A stretch of 64,000 bases of DNA from Diadema setosum (GCF_964275005.1 NC_092688.1:23427440-23491439), one strand, 5' to 3'. Shown: positions 43,674-55,968, numbered from the stretch's first letter. Notes: generated by a model not told the origin, from the sequence alone. Numbers and translations are program-made.

Positions 43674-46113
43674 GGGGGGGGGGGGAACATTGTGCATTAC
43701 CAAAAGAAGAGATACTCATCTTGGTTTTGAGGTTTTGAAAACTCGTTGAAAGATAATATCAGTAACACTTTTTACCCAAAACCAAAATGCACAATCTTGA
43801 AAAGTTTTGAAAAATGACGTTTGAGGTTAAGACTTAATTGAAGACCACCGACTCATCCATATGCCTGGGCATAAACATACATATCGTCTAGCCAAAAGTA
43901 TGCTAGAATTGATTTAGAGGGGATCCTGAAAATGTTGCTTACTGATTAAACACATTGAATTCCTGAGAATCGTTAAATCTGCTACTTGCGATTGTATTGC
44001 TATTTTTTTTTTCAACCCCAATGTTTACTTTTTTGAAGCACAAACGAAAAGTAAATTAATATTTCAATACTCTTTTACTGCATGTTGAAAAAACTATACA
44101 AATACACCATGTTTTGGCGATCCCGCCATTCTACCTATCAGACACAGAGAGGTTACTCTAATTTCTACTACGGACCTGTTGTTTTAATTTCGACTGTTTG
44201 GCATGACGGGACCGACGCATTCCATTCCGGGAAGTAAGTCGACCAACCAAGTTGTTCCACACACTGAAGCGTAGCGCTGCCATTGATGATGTAACCATCT
44301 CCACAGGTGAGAGTAATCTTGGATCCATAACTCGTAACATTTGAGTTCCAGTGACCATTCATCACATGTCCGGGAGGATTACAAACCCCGACCGAAACTA
44401 TATGGGGGGGGGGGGGGAGGGGTGAAAGAAAGACAGTAGGAATGTATCCTGAAGAATCTAACAATAATGAATCGAAATTCAAGAGAAATGTCGAATAAAA
44501 AAAACCTCGATGTCGTCTACAATTAAGTAAACCATCCATATATAAAGCATAAGGTTTCTCAGACATTCAAACCGTTTCACCACAACTCAAGACGTGCATG
44601 TCGTACCATTTCATCTTAAGCCTTCTTCACATTGCTGAACAGATTTTTTCCTTCTTGCTATCGTAGTGGAAGAAAGGTATCTTTGAGTAAGTAACGAAGA
44701 TGTGAAAAATTACCGAATTTATCTCATTATTATCTATGTCATGAAAATCAACATGGGATGTGATCTTCTCTCACAAAACCAACAAAATCAGTTTCGTATT
44801 TTAAAGTCGAATTTTGTGTTTCTCTATGGCATTAATATTTATCTACCTAACAAATTGAAATTGTAAATACATATTTGAAATATAAAACGTGCCCCTAACA
44901 AAGCTTTTCAAATTGTCTTAATCGGCTTTCGGTGACGTATGTAAAATAAATGATGGAAAGTGAAAACCCAGCACAAATTTGAAATGCAGGCAGCCATGAC
45001 TTTGATATTGTTACGTTGTTCATAGCAGCATTATATGAGTTTTTAAACCCATCATTGTTTAACACAATTGATGCATTCAAACAAACCCATGATGATATCT
45101 GTTCTAATCTCATTTTGTATAAGCTCATATTCTTGGATCTTTGTTATTTCATCAGTCAGTCTTGTGGGTTGGGGTCATTACATCCTCATCCGTGATATAT
45201 AGTTTTTAATTGAGGTAAAATGTCAGAATGTCTCTAAATTCTCTAAATTAGTCATTTTAAAACTAAGATGTTCCAGGTAGATTTGGGGGGGGGGGGTTGC
45301 ATAGTCTGTAATGTTTGTTTTTGCGTAGTATTTCATCGATGAATATTACTTCATGTATTTTTCTTGCTTCTTTTTTTTATGGGGGGGGGGGGGGGCTTCT
45401 CGCACTCACCATTAAACAAACTATAGACAAGATGACCTGATCCAAGTTCTTCCTGGCTGGGACATGTCCACTCGTGGGAATAATTTCCACCAGGAATCAA
45501 GTCGGCAAGCCCTGCAGAATGTAAACATACACACATCCATTTTGTCTCACTTTCCTTGTATAGCAGAGCAATATCCTTGTGTCTTGGTTCCCCTCTACAG
45601 GTAGATGTACACTCCTCAACAGAATGAACGTCAAATCCCGTTACAGACAGAAGCGAGAATGATTGATGATTGTCTTCGTAGCATCCAAGAAATCCAGGCT
45701 CTGTGTGGAAGCAGGATTTAATGGTGGTTACCAATGTAACTTCATGTACAAATCATTTTTTTTTCGGTCAAAAATTATTATGCATAAATATAATATGTAT
45801 AGTTATCATGTTTATATATGATATTATATATGATATGTTTATTCATAATCATATCTATGAGTACATATATTTATATATGTATAATATACTAAGCATAATT
45901 ATGTATGTATACATATATATTACATTCATAAACTTGCTCCTATACACCTAAAGGCAAATTTTTTATTTGTATCTATGCAATGAAATCTTGAACGAAATAA
46001 ACATAAAGACGAACAGGAAATTCATTAAAAAAAGTGTGTACATATTTTACTTCTTTTTGTTTGCAGTGACACACACACACACACACACATATATATATGT
46101 ATATATATATATG

Positions 46114-46160
<47 letters not shown>

Positions 46161-49100
46161 TTATGTATCAACGGCCTCGACACAGCATTTTGATGACGCG
46201 TTCGGGGCTCTAAATTCTTGAAATCTGAAATTTTAGTTGCCCGAAATAAAAGCAAATGCAACATCAATTTTGAAACTTAGTTGCCCGATCGAACCATCAA
46301 AAATAGAGTTGGTGGCCCGACACCAATCTTTAATTGCTGCGGACAACCGCTAATGTCGAGCCCTGTGTATACAAAACACCTGGTAAAGCCCAATCACTCT
46401 AGTTTTATTATTTCGCGCAGGTTATAACATATCACAATACATCAACACAACAAATTAACAAATTGATATTAAATGTTTCAAAAATTAATCATGGACAAAA
46501 GAAAACACAAATGTTTTAAAAGCTGCTTGGAATCAATCCGGGGGCAGATATGCACCGTATAGCGAGTTCTACAAGACAGGAGAAGATGACATAAATTTTC
46601 TCTCTCCAACTGAAGATTAGATTCTTTGTGGAACCAACGTGCAACTCCCTCGAGATAGGAGATTGCTAAGAGAGACCTATAAAATAATTTAATAATAATT
46701 AACCAAGTACTGGGGAGCACATCCATTACCAGCTTTCCAGATTAATAACATAATCTTAAATTTAACTCTTTCACATAATATTGGTGACCGATTAATGTGT
46801 GAGGAACAGGAGTAATGTCAGAGAGCTTAGGTTGCCTACCTATAACCCTACTTAACACACCTTTCATCTGAAAGTGACAGTATCAGCCTCACCTCGACAT
46901 TTAAGTCGAACAGTTTTGTTCGTGGAACAATCAGTGGTTGATGTTGGACAATCCCTCAAACGCTGAACCCTGTAAGAATCTACAAATTGATGCCATGGAA
47001 TAAAGTTGTAAACTTGGTAACGCTTAGATCAATTTTCGAAACGATAAAAAGAATAAAAATATTACAGATACTACAAATAAATATATATCGGTATGTCTGA
47101 CAACTGTTCTCAAATTTGAAACTTTTCTTGATATGCAAATGTACCTTCTGCATTATCTGCCTTCTTTCCTCCGATTTCATGTTCTTTTCAAATGTGTTAC
47201 GTTTATCAATACAATGGTTAATTAACTCTTTTTTGTGTGTATTTTTACAAGCGAAATGATAGTCACCTACAAAATGATAACAGTGAAGTCATTTTCTTTT
47301 TTGATAACAAAATGTGACAGACCTGGGGCCTGTTTCATAAAACTTGTCCTCAGTGACAAGTTGTCATAGATGTGACAAGCTACTGAAATCCTTGCATCTG
47401 ATTGGCTGAGAGCAAATTTGTCACAGAAATTTGGCAGTTGTCAGTGAGGACAAGTTTTATGAAACGGGCCCCTGATGTTGTATTGTTTTGTGTTACAAAA
47501 TCACAAACAATACTCTAAAAAAATTATTATTGCCTCTTTTGCTTTTTTGTCGTTATCTTATACATTTTGTATGCACAGTTATTGATTCCTATTCATTGAT
47601 ACTAACTCGCATTAAAAAAAAGTACCTTCGGCTGGACATGACAGTGGTGTTCTGTTCTGTACTGCTGTACTGGGCAAAATCTGAGCCGAATACTTCTCTG
47701 CCGCAGGGAATCCGAGCTCTCGGCAGACTAAATTAGCAGCTATAGTGTTAAACCCATCGTAGCAGACATATCCGTCTGATCCAAGGACAACTAAACCCTC
47801 CAGGGGAGAGGGCCCATCAACCAGCTTCACAGAGGGTATTTCTGGAAAGTGAATTATGAGCAATATGACACACATTTATATTTATCACGAAGCGAAGATT
47901 TATTTTTATTGATGTGACTCGTCACGTTACTAGGAGTCATCACTATATTTTAGCTTGGACCATAACTGAGAATGATCAATCTTACGAGATTTGGGATTTT
48001 GGGTCATTGTCCTAACACAAGTGAAAGATATGGTTCGATCGCAAACTCAAGCAATACATCGTTAATGTCGAAACGGTCCCCCCCCCCCCAAAAAAGAAGA
48101 AAATAATGAAACAAACAACAGATATCGTCCATGCATCTCGGCGGGTGAGCGGATGAAACCGCTGCAACACTTCCAAAAAAAAATCCCACAGTAGGCAAGC
48201 TATCATTTATGTGAACAGGCACAGCCATTGAGGCATACTTGTATAAAACTCGCATTACTTTGAAAAAAAAAAAACAAATAAACATGTATTTTTTTCACTT
48301 TAAATATGATGACGCGATTGTACACCAGGTATCTAACATTCTTGCAAAATACCATAAAAGTATCTAAAGCTTTGATGTTTACAGGGTTCCTATTGAGATG
48401 AATAAGTGGAGATACTCACCAGAGAATACAGTGACGCAAGACTATAATAATTTTGGAAAACTCGGAAATAATAGAATCGTTACTGTAGGGTTTCCCGGTC
48501 AATTTCATACTTTTGTCACTCAAATTCATTAATGTGCATTCAAATTCACGCAGCGCACGCACGCGAAAATATTCGGGCATTCAAATTCAGAATCCGAGAG
48601 ATCAATTTCATTTATGGGCGTTCTATTTCGTTTTCGTAAAATCAAATTCACGATTGGTCATTCAATTTCAAAATGCGAGCACTGACTTTCCTACTCGTGC
48701 ATTCAAATTCATGCGATAGTCACGTGATAGTCCCAATGAGCTTGTTTGGAGCGTTCAAAATCATTTTTAGGCGATCAAGTTCCTACTTCGTGCAATCAAT
48801 TTAACGAGGAAAATAGAGTAGACTTTTAAGAAAGGAAAAAGGGCCAACACAACCTATGAAGGCTTGCATAATAGTGTAATTATGATTAATTACAGGTTCT
48901 ACATTGTTCTCTGTTCATGTATTCTTTGCTTTTCATCTCAATAAATTTCAAATTGTAATGTCCAATCAGCAGTGCATCCAAACAACACAACAACAACTTA
49001 ATCATATTTCTTGATGATACTGCATGCTGACAACGCCCCAACACCAACCACATAAAGACAATTCATCAACTTAAAGACAAACTGACACACCATGATCTCA

Positions 49101-52100
49101 CATAGTCCCGCATAAGTAAACCAATAAGACAGCAATACACAACAAACAAGACGTATAAAATGTTCACGTATCAGTTTCAATATAGTCGAAAGTGTTTTTT
49201 TTTTCCTCGAAAGTGTCAACCAACCCTCCGTATTATGTTCGTCTGTAGGCTTATACAGTGCCTAATGTTTGTTTGTTTGTTTGTTTCATTTTCCATCAAA
49301 GAAGATGGCTGGATAACCCATATTCAGCTGCAATAGCTGATCTTCCATATGGGTTCCAGTTGGATGTTCTGCTCTTTGCGACGAATAAATGAAGTGGGAT
49401 CTTTTACGTGCATGAGTTGTGACTCTCTCACACATGGGACCTCCATTTTATATCCAATCCGAGGGACATGTGCCTGTATATTCCTTTTTGCTAAGCGTGA
49501 GTTCAAAATTGTAAATGAACAGGTGGACCTCTACTACAAAATAAATAATCATCATAAATCCCAATATATTCAAAGCCAAATGAGAAACACAAGCATACAC
49601 GGCACATATAACTAAATTCAGGACTTCTTTTAAATTGAATGCAGTTATTGGAAACATGGTTGCCTATTCACGAATCTGAACGACCTGTCGCCAGCTTGAC
49701 ATGAATTTGAATGCTCATTGATGAAATGCGTGCTCCTCTATTAAATTTGAATGCTCCGATAGTGAATTTGAATGTTCCGATAGTGAATATGAATGCTCCG
49801 ACAGTGAATTTGAATGCTCTAATAGTGAATTCGAATGCCCGGATTTTGAATTTGATTGCTAATTCAGTGCTGCGAGTGTGGAATGCATGAAATCGAATGC
49901 CCGGAATAGGAACTTGAATGAAATAGTATGAAATTGACCGGGAAAACCTATATTACCACAATCCACATTTAGATTGAGACACTTGATAACTGTTACCCTG
50001 AAAGTGACAAGTCCCGTGGATTACGCATGCAGCATCTTGTCAACTGTCCTATTGCAATATTACAATAAATGGTTGACGACAATGCCGAACGAGACATTCG
50101 GGTGAACCTCGTTGTCCAACGATGGAATAAGTGTTACATTTACCAAATTTGCTGTTGATCCTCACCTTGAAATATAAATGAAATAAAATCTTGTGACGAC
50201 AGTGACACCGTTTTTCAATTATTATTATTATTTTTTTTTTGGCACAGGCTGTCAAATGGCAGTATGTTTGAAGGTACTACATTTTCTAATAATTGATAGA
50301 ATAAAAATGATATCAAAGCTGTAGCAACGAAAAAGGTTACCAGGTGCACATTTGTCAAATCAACAATGCAAGTGTATTTGGATTCTCTTTATGCCCTTGA
50401 CAATCATCGGATTAAAAATATACTGACTTTTTAAAAGTTATATTTTGTTCTATGTAAGGAAAGTGCAGTACAGAAAAGTGTGAATTTAGTAGGGAAACGA
50501 GATTAACAAGAGTTACCAACGCAGTTCGTTATTCAAAGGTTCGTTCCTCCTAAAAGTAAATGTGACCCTGCACCTCAAAACAAACAAAAAGTCGCCAAAC
50601 ATGAATTTTTAATTAAGACCAGATTCTGAAAGAGCAGACTTTAAGCTTTAAAATGATGTATAACTCCAATCAAATGGACTCTCCTAACCTATCTAAATAT
50701 TGGAAAGAAAGCACAAACTCAGGAAAAGTGTGAACTGAGAAAAGAGGCTCTAAAGTACAGTGTCTATTCAAGCGCTTAATCTTTACCAAACCGTGCTGGC
50801 TGTGCGATGAATGAGACAAAAAACAAGAAGTAAACCACCAGAGTAACAACAATGAAGGGATTATCAGATTAAACTGTAATTAAACATGCCTCATTAACAC
50901 ATTCTGTCCATAATTAATGCCAGCCTTCAAAGCAGTAGCACTATCCTTTCAAAAGTTATTGGAGTTGAAAGTGAAGAGTATGGACAAGGTTTTTCAGAAA
51001 TGAAAAAGGGATTCTAAAGATACAACTAATCACACTATTCTATCAAAAATGTTCGAGATAAACTGCTAAAAAAACACACTTTCCTGCCCGTTTTATGGTA
51101 CCAAATTTTAGCATAATTTAAAAGAAGACCCGCTCTTTCAGAAAATATGAAAAAGTCAAGTTCGGCTAGGTTGACCCATTTCATTTATTTTCAGTCCTCA
51201 CGCAAAATCAGTGTGTGCGACTTTATGTTCGTTTTGAGGTGCACTGTCACAAATAAAGTTCATTACTCTGAAGGTTTGTTAATGTTACAGTTCGTTACTT
51301 CTTGAGTCCTCAAGATTTCAGAATAGATTATCATTAGAATATCTAGAAAATTGGGAACACGGAATCTCAAGAATTCGTTGTGACCGTGCATCACAAAGCT
51401 AACAAAATGTAGCACAACCGAAGTTTACGTGATGACTCAAAACAGGTGAAATAGGTCAACCTTGTGAATTCTTAGTTTTTCTATTTTCTGAAAGAATAAA
51501 GCCTCTTTTATATAACTATACCGAGTTTGAGATAATATAAATAATCCCTCTTTTTTGCTCTTTTTCAAGAAAACTGACGTTGGCTTTCTTTGAGTTACCG
51601 ATTATGAGTTGTAGAATTCCTCTACGCATTCTTCACTCTAAACTATTATTACTTTTAAAAGGGTGACGCTATTGCATTTACAAGTATAAATGGATAGGTT
51701 ATACTGAATAAATATGCACATTTTTGCCTAATTTGATAATCCCTTCATATGGGTTGATATAGAGATCCGTATCCTGTTCTTTGTCCCATTCAATGCACAG
51801 AGCTAGCAACTTTTTTATGGGTGCGATTAAGCACCTGATAGACCTTGAATGTCAAATACTTAGCAGTCTTTTTTTAGTAAACACTTTTACAGAAGGCATG
51901 CGTTCTTTCCATTATTAAGAGAAATTAGGAGAGTCCTTTTGCATTGAGTTATATGTCATTTCAAAGCTAGAAGTTCATTTCTCTTGCTATATCAAATATC
52001 AATAGAGTTCGTTTTGCAAAATGTGTAGCATTTATCTGTAGTATCACTGAACCGAACGGGCATGTTTCCATCAGAGCAAGAGTCTTTTCCTTTTCCTTGA

Positions 52101-55067
52101 ACACTGTGTACTCGGAAGTTGAAAATATTGTTGAAAGGACTGGCTGCTTTAATTTCATTTCTTTCCAAGGATCTTTATGGTTTCTCCAACCCCTCCCGAA
52201 AAAGGGAATAAAAATAGATCCTCTTTAGCCAATCAAACTGTATTATGCCGACATTTTGATCGCCGACTTTTGACATTATGGACGTTTGCGCAATTAATAG
52301 GCAATGGAATCTGACCATGTGCAAATTATAGGCTTGCTCAAGTGAACCCTACAGATATTAAGAGCGTACAGATGGCAATAGTTACTCGAAGACGGAGGTC
52401 AGCAATGATGTTCATCTAGTTAACCTTGGCGGGGTTCATAGTGTACTATTGAGGTCAAACATTGTAAATAAAACAAAATCAAACACCCATAAAGATTGCC
52501 TTAGGATCTTACATTACGAATTCATATGTTTTCTCTGAACGATGTGCGTCAAATACAATGACCAACTGCCAACATCCTTTTCTACAGTACCTGAGAATCG
52601 CTTTTGTCGGGACCATGGGAAAATCAACATGCACACAACATGCAGAATACCAAAATGACGACAGTGCAACCCTTTTTAACATGTGACGTAAAACCCAGAA
52701 CCAGGCAGATATGAATTATGCTTTTACTCTAATCCTTGTTTACTTTGCTACCCAAAGGTGGAAGTCATCATGCAGACTACTTCGCAGCTTTGAACCAATT
52801 ACTGGAGACGGTTCTAAGTCATTTGTAAGTATATGACGAATTTTATGCATTAAAATTAGGCCCATGTAACTTGCAATATTTGCACGTGTTTTTTTTTTTT
52901 TTTCGGGGGGGGGGGGTGGGGTTAATTATAAATGATTTGCTTGAACACCACCCTGTAATAAGCGAGACTATTGACAATGAAATCAAAACGTCGCGACGCG
53001 TCGTATTAATACGTATAAATGGTAAATTGCTAAGGCATTCAAATTCTCTGTCACTTGATTACTGTGTAAAATAGACAAGACAATTTGTGACACTGTCACT
53101 ACTAACTACAATAGGCTTAACTGAAGACGCTTTGGCTGTTGCTTATCCTCTCGCATTTGAAAAGATGATAAAAAGACAAGAAGATCAAGAAATCAAATCT
53201 GACCCTTCATCACAAAATCAACAAAAAGTCGCCAAACATGGATTTTTAGTTTTACTAAGGGCAGATTCTGGAAAAAAAAACAGACTTTAAGCTTTAAGAT
53301 TATGTATCATATCTCAAAATAAATGGACTCTCTTAACCTATCTAGATATAAAAAAAAATCACACACTCTGGAAAAGTGTGTACATGTACTTAGAAAAGAA
53401 TCTTCGAAGTATATGGCCTTTTCGGGCTCTTAATATTAAAGGGACTGTACAGTACATGCTCTTTCATATGTCATAAGGGGTTTCTCATTATCTCACAAAA
53501 ATGGTATAAACCTGACGTTAGGTCTGCGTTACTGTGCAATGGACGGGAAAAATCAGATTGAGCTGATATTGAGCACTCTCTATGAGCATTTCATTCATTT
53601 CCAATAATGACTTTATTAACTTGGCATTATTCTATTAAAAGTTTCTAGCGTATAAAGTGAAGTGTGTGTGAAGGATTTTTAAGAAATGGAAAGGGGCCAT
53701 TAAGCCATACCCAATCACCCTCTTGTACAAAAAAAAAAAGAAATGCTCTAAAAAAAAAAAAAAAAAAAAAAAAAACTGCTACAATCACAGTTTCCAATTC
53801 GTTTTATGATACCAAACTTTATAGTAATGTAGAAGAAGAATTGCTCTTTCAGAAAATATGAACCCCCCCAAAAAAAATCAAGATTGACTATTTTCACCAG
53901 TTTTACCTATTTTGAGTCCTCACGCAAAATCAAGCAGTAGACTTTTTGTTGGTTTCGTGATGCACGGTCACAAATTAATGATAACTAAGAATTCAGTAAT
54001 AAACCAGGTTTTATTCGTAAAAACAAAAGCAATTAATACTTACCCTCATAACACTCCGCGCTCAACGTAAAACGCACTGGGTATGTATATATCCCTTAGA
54101 TATAGCTTTATCTGATGGGCCAGTGATAGAACGGGTGAAGGCTGCACGTGACTTACTAGTAGGATGTCAGACGCTTTATTTGCTATTTCATCTGATACTT
54201 GAATTCCTATCAATCTGTTAGAGATAGGCACGATAGGGTCCATTTCTGTAAGGATTCGCCGTCCAGCGGGTCCCTGTACAATCCAACCAACACCAGTGGT
54301 GACGCAATTTTCATCACATGACAGCTCACGCTCTATAACCTTCTCCGAGCAGTTCAGAGATATAACTGCAGAATGTAAAAAAAAAATAAATAGGTAAATA
54401 AATAGATAAATAAATAAATAAATAAGTAAATAAATGAATAAATAAAGAGATAAGGCACTCTTCAGTTATATGTCTCACTGCCTCAGAAAGTCCATAAAGA
54501 ACCGTATCGGTTGGATCTTCTAGTAGACCTAAAAAGATCATTGTAGGGCACATCATCTCATCAAGACCTGTACTTTGCCTCGTGACAAACTTTACATTTT
54601 TCTTAATCTCAATCCGATGATTGAATACAATATCATATAAAGTGTAAATCTGTTGTCAGATGCTTGACAGATTTTTTTTTATCTGTTTCAGTTCCACAAA
54701 GGAAAATCCAATTGTAATGAATTGTGTATCATTTCAAAGCTCAGAATCAAAATCCTCATAAGAATTAGTTAAAACGATCTCCCCGAGAACAAATCATTAG
54801 AGGAAATATGGAAAATACCTATCTGAAAATAAAGACAAGAACTCTCTAAACTTTCTCCCTTAAATATATTTCGGGCTTTAAATGATAGAGCATGGTAACA
54901 ATAGCAATTGTAACGATTATAACAACGAACATCACAGCATGAATGATGAAGGTACAAGTAATAATAATATGCCGACGATGGAAATTGTACCCACACGTAT
55001 CTGTCGAGGAAGTAGGGGAGAGACAAAAGCATATGACACCAGCAAACATCCACGCCAGGGAAGCCAT
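38341..55067 (-). CDS. Gene B: CUB-like/SRCR/WSC/Sushi receptor with stalk exons and Tyr-rich tail (11 exons)
   Basis: Paralogue of gene A in the opposite direction. Exons, 5' to 3': 55067-54995, 54365-54044, 47841-47626, 46979-46893, 45700-45410, 44397-44176, 42901-42839, 42231-42169, 41331-41278, 40315-40204, 39502-38341. Order: signal peptide, CUB-like, SRCR (two exons), WSC-like, Sushi, three short Thr-rich stalk exons, transmembrane helix and a ~386-residue tail. All junction phases agree except in exon 2, whose natural length (322 nt) leaves one base too many; see the exon 2 entry. With the homologous donors the total is 2665 nt; with an alternative donor in exon 2 it is 2631 nt, 877 codons. 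The rest is open and shows conserved splice sites, so it looks functional or very recently damaged. The likely role is a cell-surface recognition receptor with phosphotyrosine signalling (inferred). Confidence 0.8.
40204..40315 (-). CDS. Gene B exon 10: transmembrane helix
   Basis: 112 nt, phase 1 to 2, after TTCAG and before GTGAGT. It encodes DSGVRKRD then VIFTLVAFLCVVLILLVIF, one membrane span, then CKHYKN leading into the basic tail. Confidence 0.88.
40952..41011 (+). other. Perfect hairpin followed by a hammerhead-like core
   Basis: CTTCTTCAGGAGTC and GACTCCTGAAGAAG (40952-40965, 40973-40986) form a perfect 14-bp stem with a 7-nt loop. Overlapping its right arm is CTGAAGA (40978-40984), GGCG-TAGGA-CGCC (a 4-bp stem and loop) and GAAA (40999-41002), then GTC, the order of the conserved hammerhead ribozyme core. 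The flanks do not form a proper stem I and stem III, so it is at most a relic, as carried by Penelope-like elements. Confidence 0.35.
41111..41199. repeat. (CA)n-(TA)n-(TG)n microsatellite
   Basis: Alternating purine-pyrimidine runs that form a long self-complementary stretch between gene B exons 9 and 10. Confidence 0.95.
41278..41331 (-). CDS. Gene B exon 9: stalk exon
   Basis: 54 nt, phase 1-1, encoding NRTPTEDTMIRSTNETTG: Thr-rich with NRT and NET glycosylation sequons. Acceptor ATAGGAG, donor GTAAGC. It is placed by phase and by its position between the Sushi and membrane exons. Confidence 0.6.
42169..42231 (-). CDS. Gene B exon 8: stalk exon
   Basis: 63 nt, phase 1-1, encoding SKRRTTPDLMTFYETTTLFSL. 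Acceptor AAATAG, donor GTGAGT. It is the same length as exon 7, which suggests exon duplication. Confidence 0.6.
42839..42901 (-). CDS. Gene B exon 7: stalk exon
   Basis: 63 nt, phase 1-1, encoding DTEWRPDNTTTWTTQSAVNTF. Acceptor TTTAAAG after a long T/C tract, donor GTGAGT. Thr-rich, with an NTT sequon; probably an O-glycosylated spacer. Confidence 0.65.
44176..44397 (-). CDS. Gene B exon 6: Sushi/CCP domain
   Basis: 222 nt, phase 1-1, identical in length to gene A exon 6. GVCNPPGHVMNGHWNS, YGSKITLTCGDGY, INGSATLQCVEQ and WNASVPSC supply the four cysteines and the tryptophan of a Sushi module. Confidence 0.9.
45410..45700 (-). CDS. Gene B exon 5: WSC-like domain
   Basis: 291 nt, phase 1-1. 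EPGFLGCYEDNHQ, FDVHSVEECTSTCRG and WMCVCLHS align with gene A exon 5; the later GNYSHEWTC matches GSHSHDWTC. Confidence 0.85.
46070..46156. repeat. (CA)n-(TA)n microsatellite
   Basis: AC run followed by a long interrupted AT run in gene B intron 4. Confidence 0.95.
46893..46979 (-). CDS. Gene B exon 4: SRCR domain, C-terminal part
   Basis: 87 nt, phase 1-1, acceptor TTTGTAG and donor GTGAGG. It encodes DSYRVQRLRDC, TDCSTNKTVRLKCR, parallel to gene A exon 4. A nearer AG (at 46971-46970) would break the phase, so the upstream acceptor was chosen. Confidence 0.75.
47326..47470. mobile_element. MITE family 2, copy in gene B intron 3, CCTG target duplication
   Basis: 145 bp with ends GGGCCTGTTTCATAAAAC and GTTTTATGAAACGGGCC, flanked by CCTG at 47322-47325 and 47471-47474. 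The ends match those of the MITE in LINE 2; the middle (a shorter GACAAG/CTTGTC hairpin) does not. Confidence 0.8.
47626..47841 (-). CDS. Gene B exon 3: SRCR domain, N-terminal part
   Basis: 216 nt, phase 1-1, same length as gene A exon 3. VKLVDGPSPLEGLVVL, YVCYDGF, NLVCRELGFPAAE and LSCPAEG. Donor GTACTT is weak, but its position equals that of gene A. Confidence 0.85.
48486..49950. mobile_element. Foldback element with CATTCAAATTCA-type inverted arms
   Basis: The left arm (about 48486-48730) begins TAGGGTTTCCCGGTCAATTT and is made of degenerate ~22-25-bp units around CATTCAAATTCA. The right arm (about 49680-49950) is the reverse form (TGAATTTGAATG units) and ends AAATTGACCGGGAAAACCTA. The ~950 bp between have no ORF of note. 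It lies in gene B intron 2. Target duplication not evident. Confidence 0.75.
50561..51251 (+). mobile_element. MITE family 1, copy in gene B intron 2
   Basis: 691 bp, TGTGACCCTGCACCTCAAAA to TTTTGAGGTGCACTGTCACA, nearly collinear with 15103-15822 with few differences. Flanked by pieces of the TTCGTTATTCCGAA repeat on both sides, so it probably inserted into one. Confidence 0.8.
51379..52000 (-). mobile_element. MITE family 1, truncated and diverged copy
   Basis: It begins TGTGACCGTGCATCACAAAG and continues with the family's internal words in reverse (GTCCCATTCA, AGGAGAGTCC). The other terminus is not found. Confidence 0.55.
53199..53972 (+). mobile_element. MITE family 1, diverged copy
   Basis: CTGACCCTTCATCACAAAAT to TTTCGTGATGCACGGTCACA, with family internal words such as AAAAGTCGCCAAACATG and TTTAAGCTTTAA between. 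Contains long A-runs. Confidence 0.65.
54044..54365 (-). CDS. Gene B exon 2: CUB-like domain, frame conflict
   Basis: Acceptor TTCTGCAG and donor GTAAGT match those of gene A exon 2. ISLNCSEKV, ELSCDENC, GWIVQGPAGRRILTEMD and SPVLSLAHQIKLYL align with gene A. The last part, homologous to KFKMKVKCYDG, reads as VRFTLSAECYEG only in a different frame; in the frame of the rest the exon meets TGA ten bases before its end. The exon is 322 nt where 321 or 318 would fit. Explanations: a one-base error in the assembly, a real lesion, or use of the donor GTGCGT at 54077, which keeps phase but drops the fourth cysteine. Confidence 0.7.
54995..55067 (-). CDS. Gene B exon 1: signal peptide
   Basis: MASLAWMFAGVICFCLSP then a polar end, matching gene A exon 1. 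Twenty-four codons plus one base, donor GTGGGT at the homologous place. An in-frame ATG 13 codons upstream (55106) exists; the internal one was chosen because it matches gene A and begins the hydrophobic signal. Confidence 0.78.
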
Positions 55068-55908
55068 TCTTTCTTCTGCGCTCAGAGGTGTACCATTTGT
55101 AATCAATTCTTTAAAACCGTCTCTGACTTTAAATGCACGATGTCTCTGTTCGACGAAAAAACAATATTGATTTTAATCACGCTCGGTGAGGGCATGCCTG
55201 GAGGCTTTTGAATAGTAAGTTATCGTAGCTCTGCAAGTAAGCTAGTTCTTGCGCTGTAGAAAAAGGAACAACCACAAATGGGGGACTCACTCCTTGCAAA
55301 ATCTGACGAGTGTTTGAATATTGTTTCCTAATTTTTCCCAGGCTTTCAACAACAACAACCACTCAACCGTCTCACTCATTTATCCAGTCTTATCAAAGCC
55401 ATTGCAGTTTGTCTATAATGTTAGTTTCATATCCGCGTTGGTTTATTGACATTTGAGAACAGTAATGGTTTCTTTATATGACGAGTCATGCTATGAATAA
55501 CTAGTACATACCCTTATATTTATTACTTTATCAGTATTATCTTTTAAACTGCTTTCAGTTTTTCAACATTAGTTGGATTGAAAACACTTCCTTGTCAGGG
55601 CTTCAAAACGTTGGGTTTAATGATTAAAGATGAACGAAACTCAAACGTGCCAAATTGATGACTCCTTTCACACGCCATGATACCACATTATCTATTTGCA
55701 TTATATTTTTTATTCGCTTGTTTTCGGCAGCATAATCACTGTCTATACATATTAACTTACGTTTGTTACTGCACTAGGACACAGTAGTAAAAGGAATTTG
55801 CTCAGCCAATGGCTGTTATTCTGCATGTCTTTGCAGACAATTTAACTGTAAAACACATCACATTAGATTCAAAATACAACAATTTATTAAGGAAGAAATC
55901 GTATGGAG

Positions 55909-55968
<60 letters not shown>

